Notes under the pieces: generated by a model
Seen by the model: the letters and a program-made list of their open reading frames with translations, nothing else
Told to the model about the DNA's origin: nothing
Database searches by the model: none
NCBI GenBank assembly: GCA_013286465.1
Contig: JABDFR010000012.1
Location: 1 to 55,730, forward strand
DNA from: Acidobacteriota bacterium
Lineage (GTDB): Bacteria > Acidobacteriota > Terriglobia > Acidiferrales > UBA7541
Direction of reading: 5' to 3'
Length of the DNA stretch: 55,730 nucleotides
Shown here: piece after piece, positions 43,136 to 51,873 of the stretch
Numbering within the stretch: position 1 is the stretch's first letter
How the letters are laid out: each line of letters starts with the position of its first letter
Translations under genes and position numbers: made by a program

Positions 43136-43167
43136 GTAGCGCCGGCGTCCCTGCCGGCATCCGACGA
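43136..43167 (+). repeat. GTAG-headed REP-like element, subfamily A (single)
   Basis: GTAGCGCCGGCGTCCCTGCC then GGCATCCGACGA. Closest relative is the copy inside maf (30311-30342). Confidence 0.7.
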
Positions 43168-43328
43168 TCGCAAACCCCGGCAAAAAGCAAACTCATGGAC
43201 GGCCCGAGACGTCAATTAAAGAGCGCAGCAGCCGCCGTCCGCAAATTCACATTCAAGCCCAATCAAAAGCACGATACGATGTGCCCTCCAAGCATCGTCG
43301 TCACAATCGAGCAAAGAGGAATTTCTCC

Positions 43329-43805
43329 ATGCCCTTTTTTCAAGTACTGCTTCTCGCTTTTCTAATCGGCGGCGTTTCCGGCCTGCGCACGTTCACCGGC
43401 CCAGCCACAACGGCCTGGGGCGCTCACCTCCGATGGCTCGGCGTCAGCAACTCGCTCTTCGCGTGGATGAGCTCGATCGCCGCCGTCGCCGTTTTCACGC
43501 TGCTCGCACTACTCGAATTGGTCATGGATAAACTCCCTTCCACCCCCAGCCGGCTAAGACCTGCGGGATTGATCGGGCGCACCATCTCGGGTGTACTTTG
43601 TGGAGGGTGCCTCGCCTACGCAGGCGGCCAATCACCCCTACTTGGAGCCGTAGCAGGAATTGCCGGTGCAATCGCCGGCGCCTTCGCAGGAAATAGAATT
43701 CGCGCAAGCCTGGTAAAAGCCCTAAAGGTCCCCGATTTCGTAATCGCTCTCTTGGAGGACGCTGTAGCGATCTCCAGTGGACTTTTTATCGTGTCGCGAT
43801 TCTAA
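43329..43805 (+). CDS. DUF4126-like membrane protein
   Basis: 158 residues, mostly hydrophobic, with about four membrane helices (FFQVLLLAFLIGGVSGLRTF, FAWMSSIAAVAVFTLLALLE, GAVAGIAGAIAGAFAG, LLEDAVAISSGLFIVSRF). The GVSGLRTFTGPA start and the LPSTPSRLRPAGLIGRTISG loop fit the DUF4126 family of unknown function. AGAGGAA lies 9 nt before ATG 43329. Apparently monocistronic. Confidence 0.8.
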   Translation: MPFFQVLLLAFLIGGVSGLRTFTGPATTAWGAHLRWLGVSNSLFAWMSSIAAVAVFTLLALLELVMDKLPSTPSRLRPAGLIGRTISGVLCGGCLAYAGGQSPLLGAVAGIAGAIAGAFAGNRIRASLVKALKVPDFVIALLEDAVAISSGLFIVSRF

Positions 43806-43826
43806 CAAGGAGCAAAGAGCGATTTC

Positions 43827-43856
43827 GTAGCGCTGGCGTCCCGCCGGCTCTTACGA
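43827..43856 (+). repeat. GTAG-headed REP-like element, subfamily A (single)
   Basis: Same 30-bp unit as 1668-1697 (GTAGCGCTGGCGTCCC...CTCTTACGA), 22 bases after the stop of the membrane protein gene. Confidence 0.78.
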
Positions 43857-43949
43857 TCGCAAGTGTCAACAAATGGCGTGATGATCGGCGGCGCGAGTAC
43901 GCAGATTCAATGCGCGCTTAAAAATTGCCAAAAAACGGAAGCCACAGTC

Positions 43950-44029
43950 ATCCCGAATCCCCTTCAGGGGTCAGGGATCTGCATTTGCACTTGCCGTTTC
44001 TTAAGTCTGAAATTTCAAATCTGAAATTT
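43950..44029. repeat. Nested inverted repeat and AT-rich direct repeat
   Basis: ATCCC (43950) and GGGAT (43974) flank the hairpin CCCCTTCAGGGG (43959-43970). TCTGAAATTT occurs twice (44006-44015, 44020-44029) separated by CAAA. The segment is more AT-rich than its surroundings and lies 3' of the tandem M42 gene. Confidence 0.6.
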
Positions 44030-44073
44030 TAAATGTCCGATGTCTTTGCTGTTGCAAAAGCGCTGCATAAATT

Positions 44074-46329
44074 TTATTGCCAAGACTTCGCAATCGCCGC
44101 CACGATTCTAGCCAGCGCGTCAGCATCTCGCGTATCAATCACCTCAGCCGGCGAGTGCGAATAACGCAAAGGCCACCCCAGCGCAATATCCACTGATCCA
44201 TACCGCGTAAACGCCGAGCCATCGTTCCCGCCGCCAGTAGCCCCAAACTGCACCGGAATTTTATTCGCAGCCGCAAGCTGCTTCACTTTTTCCACTAGCG
44301 CAGTCGGAACAATATTCGAATTATCCACAGCCCGAATCACGAATCCCTTGCCAATAGGCGCGGCAGCAAACCGTTTCGACTCCAGCGGCGAATCCGAGCT
44401 AACAAAAGTATCCACAGCAAAAACAAAATCCGGCGCCCGACCCTCCGCAGCCAGCCGTTTCGCCACGCCCGCCGCCCCATTCAACCCAACTTCCTCGCGC
44501 GTAGACCAAACAAAAGTAACATCGCGATTCTCGAGCGGCCGCCCCAGCGCCCACACCGCCGAAACCAGCGCCGCGTCGCCCACGCGATCGTCAAAGCTGC
44601 GTCCGTTCGCACGCGCGCCTAGCAGCGGACGATATTCTTTCGGAATGGTCACCCAGTCGCCGATTTTCACGCCGATCTTGGCCGCTTCCTCAGCGGAGCG
44701 AGCCCCAACATCCACGCGCACGGCCGCATCGCGATCCTTCGGCCATTGAAATCCAGCCAGGTCCCACCCACCCGGCAATTCGACGACAGCCGCATAACTC
44801 GCGCCGCCATCGGAATGTACGATCGCGGGATGCCCAGCATAAAAACTCACGTCCCCGCCGCCTTTCCAAGCCGCATCCAGGTGCCCATCCTTACCGATTC
44901 CGGTAACTTCAAATCCTATTTCATCCATGTGCGCGACAACAACAATGCGCGGCCCCTTCGCCGATTGCCCGCCAAGATGCAAAATCAAATTCCCGTCTTC
45001 ATCGGTCTCAGTTTTCGCCCATGCAGGAAGTTGTTGCTGAATTCGCTGCCGCACAGCGCCTTCATGCCCGCTCACTCCATAAGTCTCAACCAACTCCTTC
45101 AGCAGCACCTCGATTTTCTGAGGACCGGGCGACCTTTCACTTTTTCCGTCCGCCGTCGCGCTCGAGTTTCCTCCAGGCGCTTTCGCGCCGACGTAGGCTT
45201 CGATCAAATCGCTGAGATGCGTCAGGTCGGCTTCATCGATCATTTCCGCGGGCGTCGAGGGCCAAGCCGCGGCGATGCCGATGTGAGCCCAGCGGCCCGG
45301 CAATGTGGCAGGCGGCAAATAACCTTGCGGAAGCAACGGTGCGGAAAAGTCAGCGGCAACGGGAATTTTGTTCAGCTCGGCAATTTGCTTGATCTCGGCG
45401 GGAAACTCTACGACCGTTTCGCCGACTTGCGTGAGTCCAATCAACACGCCGCTGCCCATTTCCTGCCGCGGAGCCCGGCGCACAGTTTGCATTCCCGGAA
45501 CGACTCCGCCAGCCGTCAGCCGGCCCACATAAACCATTTCGTCAGGCTTCACGCGATCGAGAATGCGCTGCAGGCCGCGCGCGCCAGTCCACTGCTGCAC
45601 AACGAAAGACACGGTAAGCGTGCCCTTCAACTTCGCGCGATCCAGATGCCGCAGCGATTCGATCACCGCGACCGCGCCATAGCGATCACCGATCCCCGCT
45701 GCGTTCCAATGCCCGTTCGCGTTTGCCGCACTGCGATCGATTCCCACGGGGCTGAGATTGTCCACACCGGCGCGGCGCACTTCTTCCGCCGATGCCGCGC
45801 CGATATCCACGTACAAATTCTCGATATCGTTCATCTTCGGCGTTTCCGCACGGCCTGGCTGCAAATGCACAGAAAGCCCGGCCACCACGCCATCAATCCA
45901 TTTGCCCTGCGCGCTGCGCACGCGGACCGGTTGGGCGGCGTAGAGTTCCTCGAAAAGCGGAATGGCGCCATTCTGCGGAAGCCGCTGCAGCCGCAGATAC
46001 CCATCTTCAGTAACGTCGCTAACGACGAACCCAGGCTCATCGAGCGCCGCAACGATCAGTCGGTTCGGCGAGCCGCTGCCGATGGTGACCGTCACGTCGC
46101 CGATATTGTCGGTCTGCGGCGAAAATGCCGAGAGTTCCTTCGCAATCCTCGCGCCAAGTTCCTGCTCGTATCCGGAAATCGCCGGCGTATAAGAAAATTC
46201 CCGCAAATCGACCAGCATATCGCCGCCAACATGCGCGTCCGCCGAAGATTGCGCCCACGCCCGCAGCGAACAAGCCAGCATTACAAATGTCGCAACGGCA
46301 ATACTCATTGCGAGCGAAGTTCGCCTCAT
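44074..46329 (-). CDS. Secreted tandem M42-type aminopeptidase with degenerate first half
   Basis: 751 residues from ATG 46329 (GGAGAGG upstream), with a signal peptide (SLAMSIAVATFVMLACSLRAWA). Two M42-like halves occur in tandem. The second (~430-750) keeps the dimetal site: VVAHMDEIGF (H467, D469), SFDDRVGDA (D580/D581), STREEVGLNG (E612, E613) and YSHSPAEVI. The first (~45-400) has the same fold markers but ligands are lost: VAALDEPGF (His to Ala), GIGDRYGA, VQQWTGARG (Glu-Glu gone) and WPSTPAEMI (His gone). M42 enzymes are usually single-domain ~350 aa cytosolic dodecamers, so both export and duplication are unusual. Predicted product: peptidase half plus pseudo-enzyme half. Confidence 0.87.
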   Translation of the reverse strand: MRRTSLAMSIAVATFVMLACSLRAWAQSSADAHVGGDMLVDLREFSYTPAISGYEQELGARIAKELSAFSPQTDNIGDVTVTIGSGSPNRLIVAALDEPGFVVSDVTEDGYLRLQRLPQNGAIPLFEELYAAQPVRVRSAQGKWIDGVVAGLSVHLQPGRAETPKMNDIENLYVDIGAASAEEVRRAGVDNLSPVGIDRSAANANGHWNAAGIGDRYGAVAVIESLRHLDRAKLKGTLTVSFVVQQWTGARGLQRILDRVKPDEMVYVGRLTAGGVVPGMQTVRRAPRQEMGSGVLIGLTQVGETVVEFPAEIKQIAELNKIPVAADFSAPLLPQGYLPPATLPGRWAHIGIAAAWPSTPAEMIDEADLTHLSDLIEAYVGAKAPGGNSSATADGKSERSPGPQKIEVLLKELVETYGVSGHEGAVRQRIQQQLPAWAKTETDEDGNLILHLGGQSAKGPRIVVVAHMDEIGFEVTGIGKDGHLDAAWKGGGDVSFYAGHPAIVHSDGGASYAAVVELPGGWDLAGFQWPKDRDAAVRVDVGARSAEEAAKIGVKIGDWVTIPKEYRPLLGARANGRSFDDRVGDAALVSAVWALGRPLENRDVTFVWSTREEVGLNGAAGVAKRLAAEGRAPDFVFAVDTFVSSDSPLESKRFAAAPIGKGFVIRAVDNSNIVPTALVEKVKQLAAANKIPVQFGATGGGNDGSAFTRYGSVDIALGWPLRYSHSPAEVIDTRDADALARIVAAIAKSWQ

Positions 46330-46354
46330 TCCATCCTCTCCTTCAGCACTTAAG

Positions 46355-48073
46355 TCAGGAAGCCCGGCCGCTAGCCGTGGCATCTGCGGACACGCGGCAG
46401 ATTTCCGCGACAAGAACTTCACGCCGGTCCAAAGCCGCCCGCGCGCTCTTGTTCAGAATGATCCAGTAAACGAGAAACGTCCCCGCAGCAAGAGGAAGAA
46501 ACGCCACGCCCGCAAGCCACACCTGGCCGAAGTGATAAGCTCCAAAAATAACAAGCGCCGACACGCCGACGACAAATATTTGCACAAACATCCCCACAAA
46601 GCCCGTAGCCGCGCTGGCGCGTTGCCGCCCAAACGTGGCCAGATCGTGCCGCTTCGGCGAATACACGGACATAAGATTTCCAGCGGCGAGATTAAGCGGG
46701 AACGCGAAGAGTAGCGCCGCGAGTGTGATTAAAAGAATGTCTGCGCGCGGAGGACTGTAAAGAAAAGAGGTGGCGATATAGACCAGCGCGATATTGATGG
46801 CCAGCACCGTTGTGTGCGAAATATTCTTCGCCAACAGCACGTCGCGCATCGGCACCGGCGCGATTAGGAAAAATTGCAGCCCGCTGCCATCCCCGCCGAA
46901 CGAGTTGTACACAATATTGGTCAGCATCAACAGCGCGTAGGCACAGCCCACCGGAAACGCCCAGTCCGACAAGTGCGACAGAAACCCGCGGCTCGCGCCC
47001 GACGCCGCCGGATTTAACCGGAAGAGCACCAGGATCACGATCGGCATCACGAACATGAACAGCACCGGGCCGCTGCGCAGCAAATAGCGCGTCTCTTTTT
47101 CAAAGATGGCCGCGATCGGCCCCGAGAGCCCGCGCAAATCCCAACCCTCGCGCACTTTTTCGCCGCCCCGGACCACCACGGGCGCCGCCGCTTCGCTCAG
47201 ATTTTCACCCAGAAATTGCGCGCGCAGCCGCCGGTTCAGCAGCATCGCCAGCAGAGCGGAGTAGGCCCCCAGCGCCGCGCATGCGTACAGGCCCGGCAAA
47301 ATGTCTCCGGCATGAAATTGCTGCAGCGAGAAACTTGCCAGACCCGGCGGAAAAAATGTCGCAATATTCGCGATGGATGTGAGTGAGACGCGTGCGCCGG
47401 CGCGATGCCTTTCGAGTCGCATCGCCACTGGCGTGATGAACTGAATGCCAACAATCAGAAAGAGAAAGACGAGACCGAGTACTTCGCGGGTTTTCCGCTG
47501 CGCCAACCACCGCTCCAGCCACAGATAAACCGCGCGCGAAAGAAGCAAATTCAAGATCGCAAAACCCAGCAATGCCAGCGCCGCGCCAGGCAGCAGCGCA
47601 GGCGAAGCCACGCCGATTCCTAGCAGCATCGCCCCAAGCCACAGCAGACTTACGAGACAAACCGGCTCGATGAGCCCATAAAAAAATGCCAACCACCAAT
47701 ACGTGGAGAACGTCATCGGAAAACGCAGCAACGTCGCAAATTCGAATGGCACCGAGGCCAGTGAGCCCAGCACCGGATAAAGCTGCCAGAACGCGAAAAT
47801 AATCCACAGCGCGATGGCCAGATAGTCGGGATGGTCTTGTGCAGTCGCAAGATACGACAGCGGCACTAGAAAAACCGCTCCGCCCAGCGCCAGCATCGTC
47901 ACCGAAAATCCCACGAACACGCGCGACACCAACTCCAAGCGCCCGCGAATCGTGCGCAGAGAATTGACCAGTAGCCGCCAGCGCAATTCAGCAACCGCCG
48001 AAAAAAGGTCGAAGCTTTTCGGCCCGCGTGGACGCTCGGCGACGCCCGCAGGCAGCGGGCTCACGCCAGCCAT
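46355..48073 (-). CDS. ABC-2-type exporter permease
   Basis: 572 residues with many membrane segments in two sets (FVGFSVTMLALGGAVFLVPL, LALLGFAILNLLLSRAVYLW, VLGLVFLFLIVGIQFITPVA; later VLFMFVMPIVILVLFRL, LLITLAALLFAFPLNLAAG, IFVVGVSALVIFGAYHF). It overlaps the ATPase gene by 13 bp and forms an ABC exporter with it. Substrate unknown. Predicted inner membrane. Confidence 0.85.
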   Translation of the reverse strand: MAGVSPLPAGVAERPRGPKSFDLFSAVAELRWRLLVNSLRTIRGRLELVSRVFVGFSVTMLALGGAVFLVPLSYLATAQDHPDYLAIALWIIFAFWQLYPVLGSLASVPFEFATLLRFPMTFSTYWWLAFFYGLIEPVCLVSLLWLGAMLLGIGVASPALLPGAALALLGFAILNLLLSRAVYLWLERWLAQRKTREVLGLVFLFLIVGIQFITPVAMRLERHRAGARVSLTSIANIATFFPPGLASFSLQQFHAGDILPGLYACAALGAYSALLAMLLNRRLRAQFLGENLSEAAAPVVVRGGEKVREGWDLRGLSGPIAAIFEKETRYLLRSGPVLFMFVMPIVILVLFRLNPAASGASRGFLSHLSDWAFPVGCAYALLMLTNIVYNSFGGDGSGLQFFLIAPVPMRDVLLAKNISHTTVLAINIALVYIATSFLYSPPRADILLITLAALLFAFPLNLAAGNLMSVYSPKRHDLATFGRQRASAATGFVGMFVQIFVVGVSALVIFGAYHFGQVWLAGVAFLPLAAGTFLVYWIILNKSARAALDRREVLVAEICRVSADATASGRAS

Positions 48074-48882
48074 GTCAGTTCCTGGCCGGTAAGCCGCGCG
48101 CCTCCGACAATTTCGAGGAAAATTTGCTCGAGCGTAAGTTTTTCATGCGGCCGAGCGCCGGCATCTCCGTCCCCAGCGCCAACGCCCGCCACGCGCGCTT
48201 CCACCCCGCTGCGCAATTCATCAATCGAGCCCTGCGCCACCAGCCGCCCCTGATGAATAATCGCCACGTGGCTGCAAAGCCGCTCCACAATCTCCAGCAC
48301 ATGCGACGTCAAAAAAATCGTCGCCCCATGCGCGATCATCCGCTGCAGCATCGCCTTCAAAGTCCCCGAAGCAATCGCATCCACGCCTTCGAACGGCTCA
48401 TCCAAAAATAAAATCTTCGGCCCGTGAATCACCGCAGCAGCCATCGCCAATTTCTTCTGCATACCGTGCGAGTAATCGGTCACCAACGCCTTCGGCCGGT
48501 CGCTCAACTGCATAAAATCCAGCAATTCAGCCGCTCGCTGCGCCGCCGTTTTGCGATCCAGTCCATACATGCGCCCAACAAAATTCAAATATTCCGATCC
48601 AGTAAGCCGCCCAAAAAGCGCCAGCCCCTCTGGCACCACGCCAATCTGCCGCTTCACCGTCACCGGATCGGCCACCAAATCGGTCCCGAGAATGGTGATG
48701 CGGCCTTCGCTAGGCGCGAGCAATCCGGTCAGCATTTTTATCGTTGTAGATTTTCCAGCCCCGTTCGGCCCGAGGAATCCGAAAAATTGCCCGGGCGCCA
48801 CGCTCAAATTCACATGGTCAACGGCAAGAAGCTGGCCAAAACGGCGCGTGAGATTTTCTGTGGCAATTGCTGGTGCGGACAT
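48061..48882 (-). CDS. ABC transporter ATP-binding protein
   Basis: 273 residues: Walker A LGPNGAGKSTT, Q-loop region VVPEGLALFGRLTGSEYL, signature YSHGMQKKLAMAAAVIHG, Walker B ILFLDEPFEGVD, H-loop TIFLTSHVL. The signature SHGMQ and the C-terminal ~50-residue tail are of the ABC-2 exporter (CcmA/NatA-like) group. Energises the overlapping permease. Confidence 0.93.
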   Translation of the reverse strand: MSAPAIATENLTRRFGQLLAVDHVNLSVAPGQFFGFLGPNGAGKSTTIKMLTGLLAPSEGRITILGTDLVADPVTVKRQIGVVPEGLALFGRLTGSEYLNFVGRMYGLDRKTAAQRAAELLDFMQLSDRPKALVTDYSHGMQKKLAMAAAVIHGPKILFLDEPFEGVDAIASGTLKAMLQRMIAHGATIFLTSHVLEIVERLCSHVAIIHQGRLVAQGSIDELRSGVEARVAGVGAGDGDAGARPHEKLTLEQIFLEIVGGARLTGQELTWLA

Positions 48883-48913
48883 GAGCGCTTAAATGTAGCA
48901 CAAGCAGAATTTA

Positions 48914-50701
48914 TCAGCGTGATTGGCCAACAGAAGAAGTGGCCGCCGCAAGTTGCGGCAGCAACGCCAGCACCGCCGGCAATTCGATCCGGAAAGTAGC
49001 CCCGCCATCGACGCGATTAAATCCGGTAATCGTGCCGCCATGCTCCTGAATAATCCCGTAGCAAATGCTCAAGCCCAACCCCGAGCCTTTACCCACCGGC
49101 TTCGTCGTATAAAAAGGATCGAAAACGCGCTCCGGTTCCGAAAGCCCCGGCCCGGTATCGGAAAATTCGATCGCCACATTGGTGCGCTCGCGTTCCGTGC
49201 GCACCGTAAGCACGCCTCCGCCAGTCGCTTCCATCGCGTCCACCGCATTGCTGATCATCTGGAAGAAAACTTGCAGCAATTGATTCGGGTCGCCGCGCAC
49301 CGCCGGCAAAATTCCGCGATTCTGCACCTCGATGCGGATATTCTTGCTCCTCAAATCCAGCGTGCGCAGTTGAATCGCCCCGTTCAAAGTGGAAGTCAAA
49401 TCCAGCAACTGTTTCTCAGCCGGCACTTGCCGCGCAAAGCTCAAAAGATTGGTCACCAATTCGCGTGTACGCCGCGCCTGATCGCGAATCTTTTCCGCCA
49501 AACTACGCGCCCGCGGCCCCGCCGATTCCTCATCCACCAGCAAATCCGAATAACCAAGAATCGCCGTCAGCGGATTATTAATTTCATGCGCCGCCCCCGC
49601 AGCCAGTTGCCCCAGCGATGCCAGCTTCTCCGACTGCACGAATTGGCTCTGCAAGCGCTTCAAATTATCCAGCGAATTCTGCAGCGTTTTCACCAAGCGC
49701 TGCCGTTCCTGATTGATGAGCTGCTGCCGGAAAAATACCAAGCCCATTCCCACCATCAACGCCACCAGCGTAAGCATCAATCGGAATTCGCGCACCGCCG
49801 AAGGCGCCCGGCTTAGAAATATGCTCCATCCCGCCAGAAACGGAATGAAAAGCACGCCCGCAATCGCCAACCACTGCGGCCAATGCCGCCCGAATTCTTC
49901 CCAATGCGCATTTTGATCCGGCTCAAGCTTCATGCGCCGCGCCATCATTCCGAGCATGCCCAGCCAAAGAAACGTCACCACATAAGCCAGATCGTAAATG
50001 CTGCCGGAAGAATACGACCCGGAAAGCGATGCCCACGCGATCACCAGAAATCCAACCGTGTGCACCACCGCAATGCCCAGCAAGTGCCCATAAATTTTCC
50101 GCCAGGCGCTGCGCGTCTGAAAAAGCAAAAAGATCAATCCGCAGATGTAAACAATATTTTCGCCAATGTAAGCCTGCCACCCGCGAATCAAATAAAGTTG
50201 CGGATTCGGCGCCACATAAATCCACGGCAGCGTCGAAAACGCATACACATAAATCCAAGTCGTAGCCAGCAGCGATAAATCGATAATCCCGTAACGCAAA
50301 GTCTCGCGCAATCCGCGCGCATGCGGCTGCAAAGCCAGCGCCGCCATAAACGGCACCGGGTGCAAAAAATAAGCAATGTTTCCGAGGTAGGTGTAGCCCG
50401 AAGGATGTCCGAGCACCAGCTCGGTGTACGTCCACATCAACGAGCCCACCAGCCACAGCCCGCACCCTGCCGCCATCAAAATCCAAAATGAATTTGTGCG
50501 ACGGTAAGGCGTCCCCGCATTCGCGAGCAGCGCCGCATTCGCCAGCAACGGCAGCAGGCACAGGAAAATATCGCCGAAAGTAGTCTGCGAATGTCCGCGC
50601 GGCAAAACCAGCGCCACCACCGTAAATCCCACGCCGAGTACAAGCCACGGTGCGATTACCGACACGGACAGCGTTCGAGAGGAATGGACCCCAGATTCCA
50701 T
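48914..50701 (-). CDS. Membrane sensor histidine kinase
   Basis: About 595 residues from ATG 50701 (an upstream ATG at 50794 would add 31 residues). The N-terminal half has roughly nine to ten membrane helices (VIAPWLVLGVGFTVVALVLP, LIDLSLLATTWIYVYAF-like segments, YICGLIFLLFQT, LMLTLVALMVGMGLVFF). Then HisKA with phospho-acceptor His in LAAGAAHEINNPLTAILGYS and an HATPase domain: N box QMISNAVDAM, G1 FSDTGPGLS, G2 GKGSGLGLSIC. No response regulator gene is adjacent, so it is an orphan kinase here. Ligand unknown. Confidence 0.9.
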   Translation of the reverse strand: MESGVHSSRTLSVSVIAPWLVLGVGFTVVALVLPRGHSQTTFGDIFLCLLPLLANAALLANAGTPYRRTNSFWILMAAGCGLWLVGSLMWTYTELVLGHPSGYTYLGNIAYFLHPVPFMAALALQPHARGLRETLRYGIIDLSLLATTWIYVYAFSTLPWIYVAPNPQLYLIRGWQAYIGENIVYICGLIFLLFQTRSAWRKIYGHLLGIAVVHTVGFLVIAWASLSGSYSSGSIYDLAYVVTFLWLGMLGMMARRMKLEPDQNAHWEEFGRHWPQWLAIAGVLFIPFLAGWSIFLSRAPSAVREFRLMLTLVALMVGMGLVFFRQQLINQERQRLVKTLQNSLDNLKRLQSQFVQSEKLASLGQLAAGAAHEINNPLTAILGYSDLLVDEESAGPRARSLAEKIRDQARRTRELVTNLLSFARQVPAEKQLLDLTSTLNGAIQLRTLDLRSKNIRIEVQNRGILPAVRGDPNQLLQVFFQMISNAVDAMEATGGGVLTVRTERERTNVAIEFSDTGPGLSEPERVFDPFYTTKPVGKGSGLGLSICYGIIQEHGGTITGFNRVDGGATFRIELPAVLALLPQLAAATSSVGQSR

Positions 50702-50801
50702 TTCCTTCGACTTTAGCGCAGACTGGCCCCGCCAGTTCCTCCCAACGCGCCCGCCACATGCGAAAAGATTACGGGTGCGATGAATTCCAGTCATCCAGAG
50801 T

Positions 50802-50807
50802 TAAAAT
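50802..50807 (+). promoter_or_regulatory. -10 element of the GntR gene (leaderless start)
   Basis: TAAAAT followed by 8 nt and ATG 50816; no ribosome-binding site and no clear -35. Confidence 0.5.
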
Positions 50808-50815
50808 GACGCCCC

Positions 50816-51742
50816 ATGCAACTCTGGTTTGCGCATCAAAGCGCGGTCACTCTCCGCGAGCAGCTCGTCACCCAGATTATTCTCGGCATCCTCAGCGACG
50901 ATCTCCCCGCCGGCCAGCGCCTCCCCAGCACTCGCGAACTCGCCCGCCGCTTCCGCCTGCATCCCAACACCGTCAGCGCCGGCTATCGTCAACTCGCCCG
51001 CGAGCGCTGGGTCGAATTTCGCCGCGGCAGCGGCTGCTACGTCCGCAACACAAAGCCGGAAAGCGCCATCACTCCCTCCCGCGCACTAGATCAATTAGTC
51101 GCCGAGCTTCTACGCGACGCCCGCAAACTCGGCCTCTCGCTAGCCACCGTCCGCGCCCGCCTCCGCCACTGGTTCGACCTCCAACCTCCCGATCATTTCC
51201 TCCTAATCGAGCCCGACGAAGAATTGCGCCGCATCCTAGCCGTAGAAATGCAACAAGCCGTCAAGCTCCCGGTAAAAAGCAGCGGCCTGCAAGATGCGCA
51301 ACTCGCAACGGAACTCGTAGGCGCCATCCCCGTCGCGCTAGCCGGCAAAGAAAAATCCATACGCCAGAAATTACCCGAAGCCGCCGAATTACTCTCGCTG
51401 CAAGTTCGCTCCGTCCCCACATCGCTCTCCGGCTGGCTGCCCGCTCCTCCCGGCGTGCTCCTCGGCATAGCCTCGCACTGGCCAGGCTTCCTAAAATTAG
51501 CCCGCACCATGCTCACCGCCGCGGGCTTCGATTCCGACACGCTCGTCTTCCGCGACGCCCGCAAGCCCAACTGGCAGCGCGGCCTGAAAGAAACCGCCGC
51601 AATAATCTGCGATCTGCAAACCGCCATCGAGCTGCCGGAAAAAACTTTGAAAGTTCCGTTCCCCCTAGTCTCCGAATCCTCGCTAGCCGAACTGCGCCGC
51701 TACGAACAATTCATCACCAACCCGCTAGTCCTACCCGCGTAA
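50816..51742 (+). CDS. GntR-family transcriptional regulator with unassigned C-terminal region
   Basis: 308 residues. The N-terminal ~75 residues are a GntR winged helix (TLREQLVTQIILGILSDDLPAGQRLPSTRELARRFRLHPNTVSAGYRQLARERWVE in consecutive parts, YtrA/MocR-like). The remaining ~200 residues (LLIEPDEELRRILAVEMQQA, SLSGWLPAPPGVLLGIASHW, LVSESSLAELRRYEQFI) are not an aminotransferase (no PLP Lys region) and I do not recognise them. Divergent from the histidine kinase gene. Confidence 0.88.
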   Translation: MQLWFAHQSAVTLREQLVTQIILGILSDDLPAGQRLPSTRELARRFRLHPNTVSAGYRQLARERWVEFRRGSGCYVRNTKPESAITPSRALDQLVAELLRDARKLGLSLATVRARLRHWFDLQPPDHFLLIEPDEELRRILAVEMQQAVKLPVKSSGLQDAQLATELVGAIPVALAGKEKSIRQKLPEAAELLSLQVRSVPTSLSGWLPAPPGVLLGIASHWPGFLKLARTMLTAAGFDSDTLVFRDARKPNWQRGLKETAAIICDLQTAIELPEKTLKVPFPLVSESSLAELRRYEQFITNPLVLPA

Positions 51743-51813
51743 CGCCGCCACTGTGACACCCGCGAAAGTGTCCTAACCACACACCGCCGCGCCAAGTTTC
51801 CACGCAGCATTAC

Positions 51814-51840
51814 GTAGCGGTGGCTTCAGCCCAGCATCTT
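51814..51840 (+). repeat. GTAG-headed REP-like element, subfamily D (single)
   Basis: GTAGCGGTGGCTTCAGCCC then AGCATCTT; GGCT/AGCC hairpin. Same subfamily as 11385-11410 and 40574-40600. Confidence 0.65.
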
Positions 51841-51873
51841 CCGCAAGCCCAAATGCCGCAAAGGAATCCACAA

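Noticed and set aside
44746-46353. 535-codon plus-strand frame opposite the M42 gene
   Set aside because: No motif, extreme Arg/His content, and the minus strand encodes a clear peptidase.
50650-51756. Plus-strand Arg/Pro/His-rich frame overlapping the GntR gene
   Set aside because: Out-of-frame shadow of GntR and of the sequence upstream.
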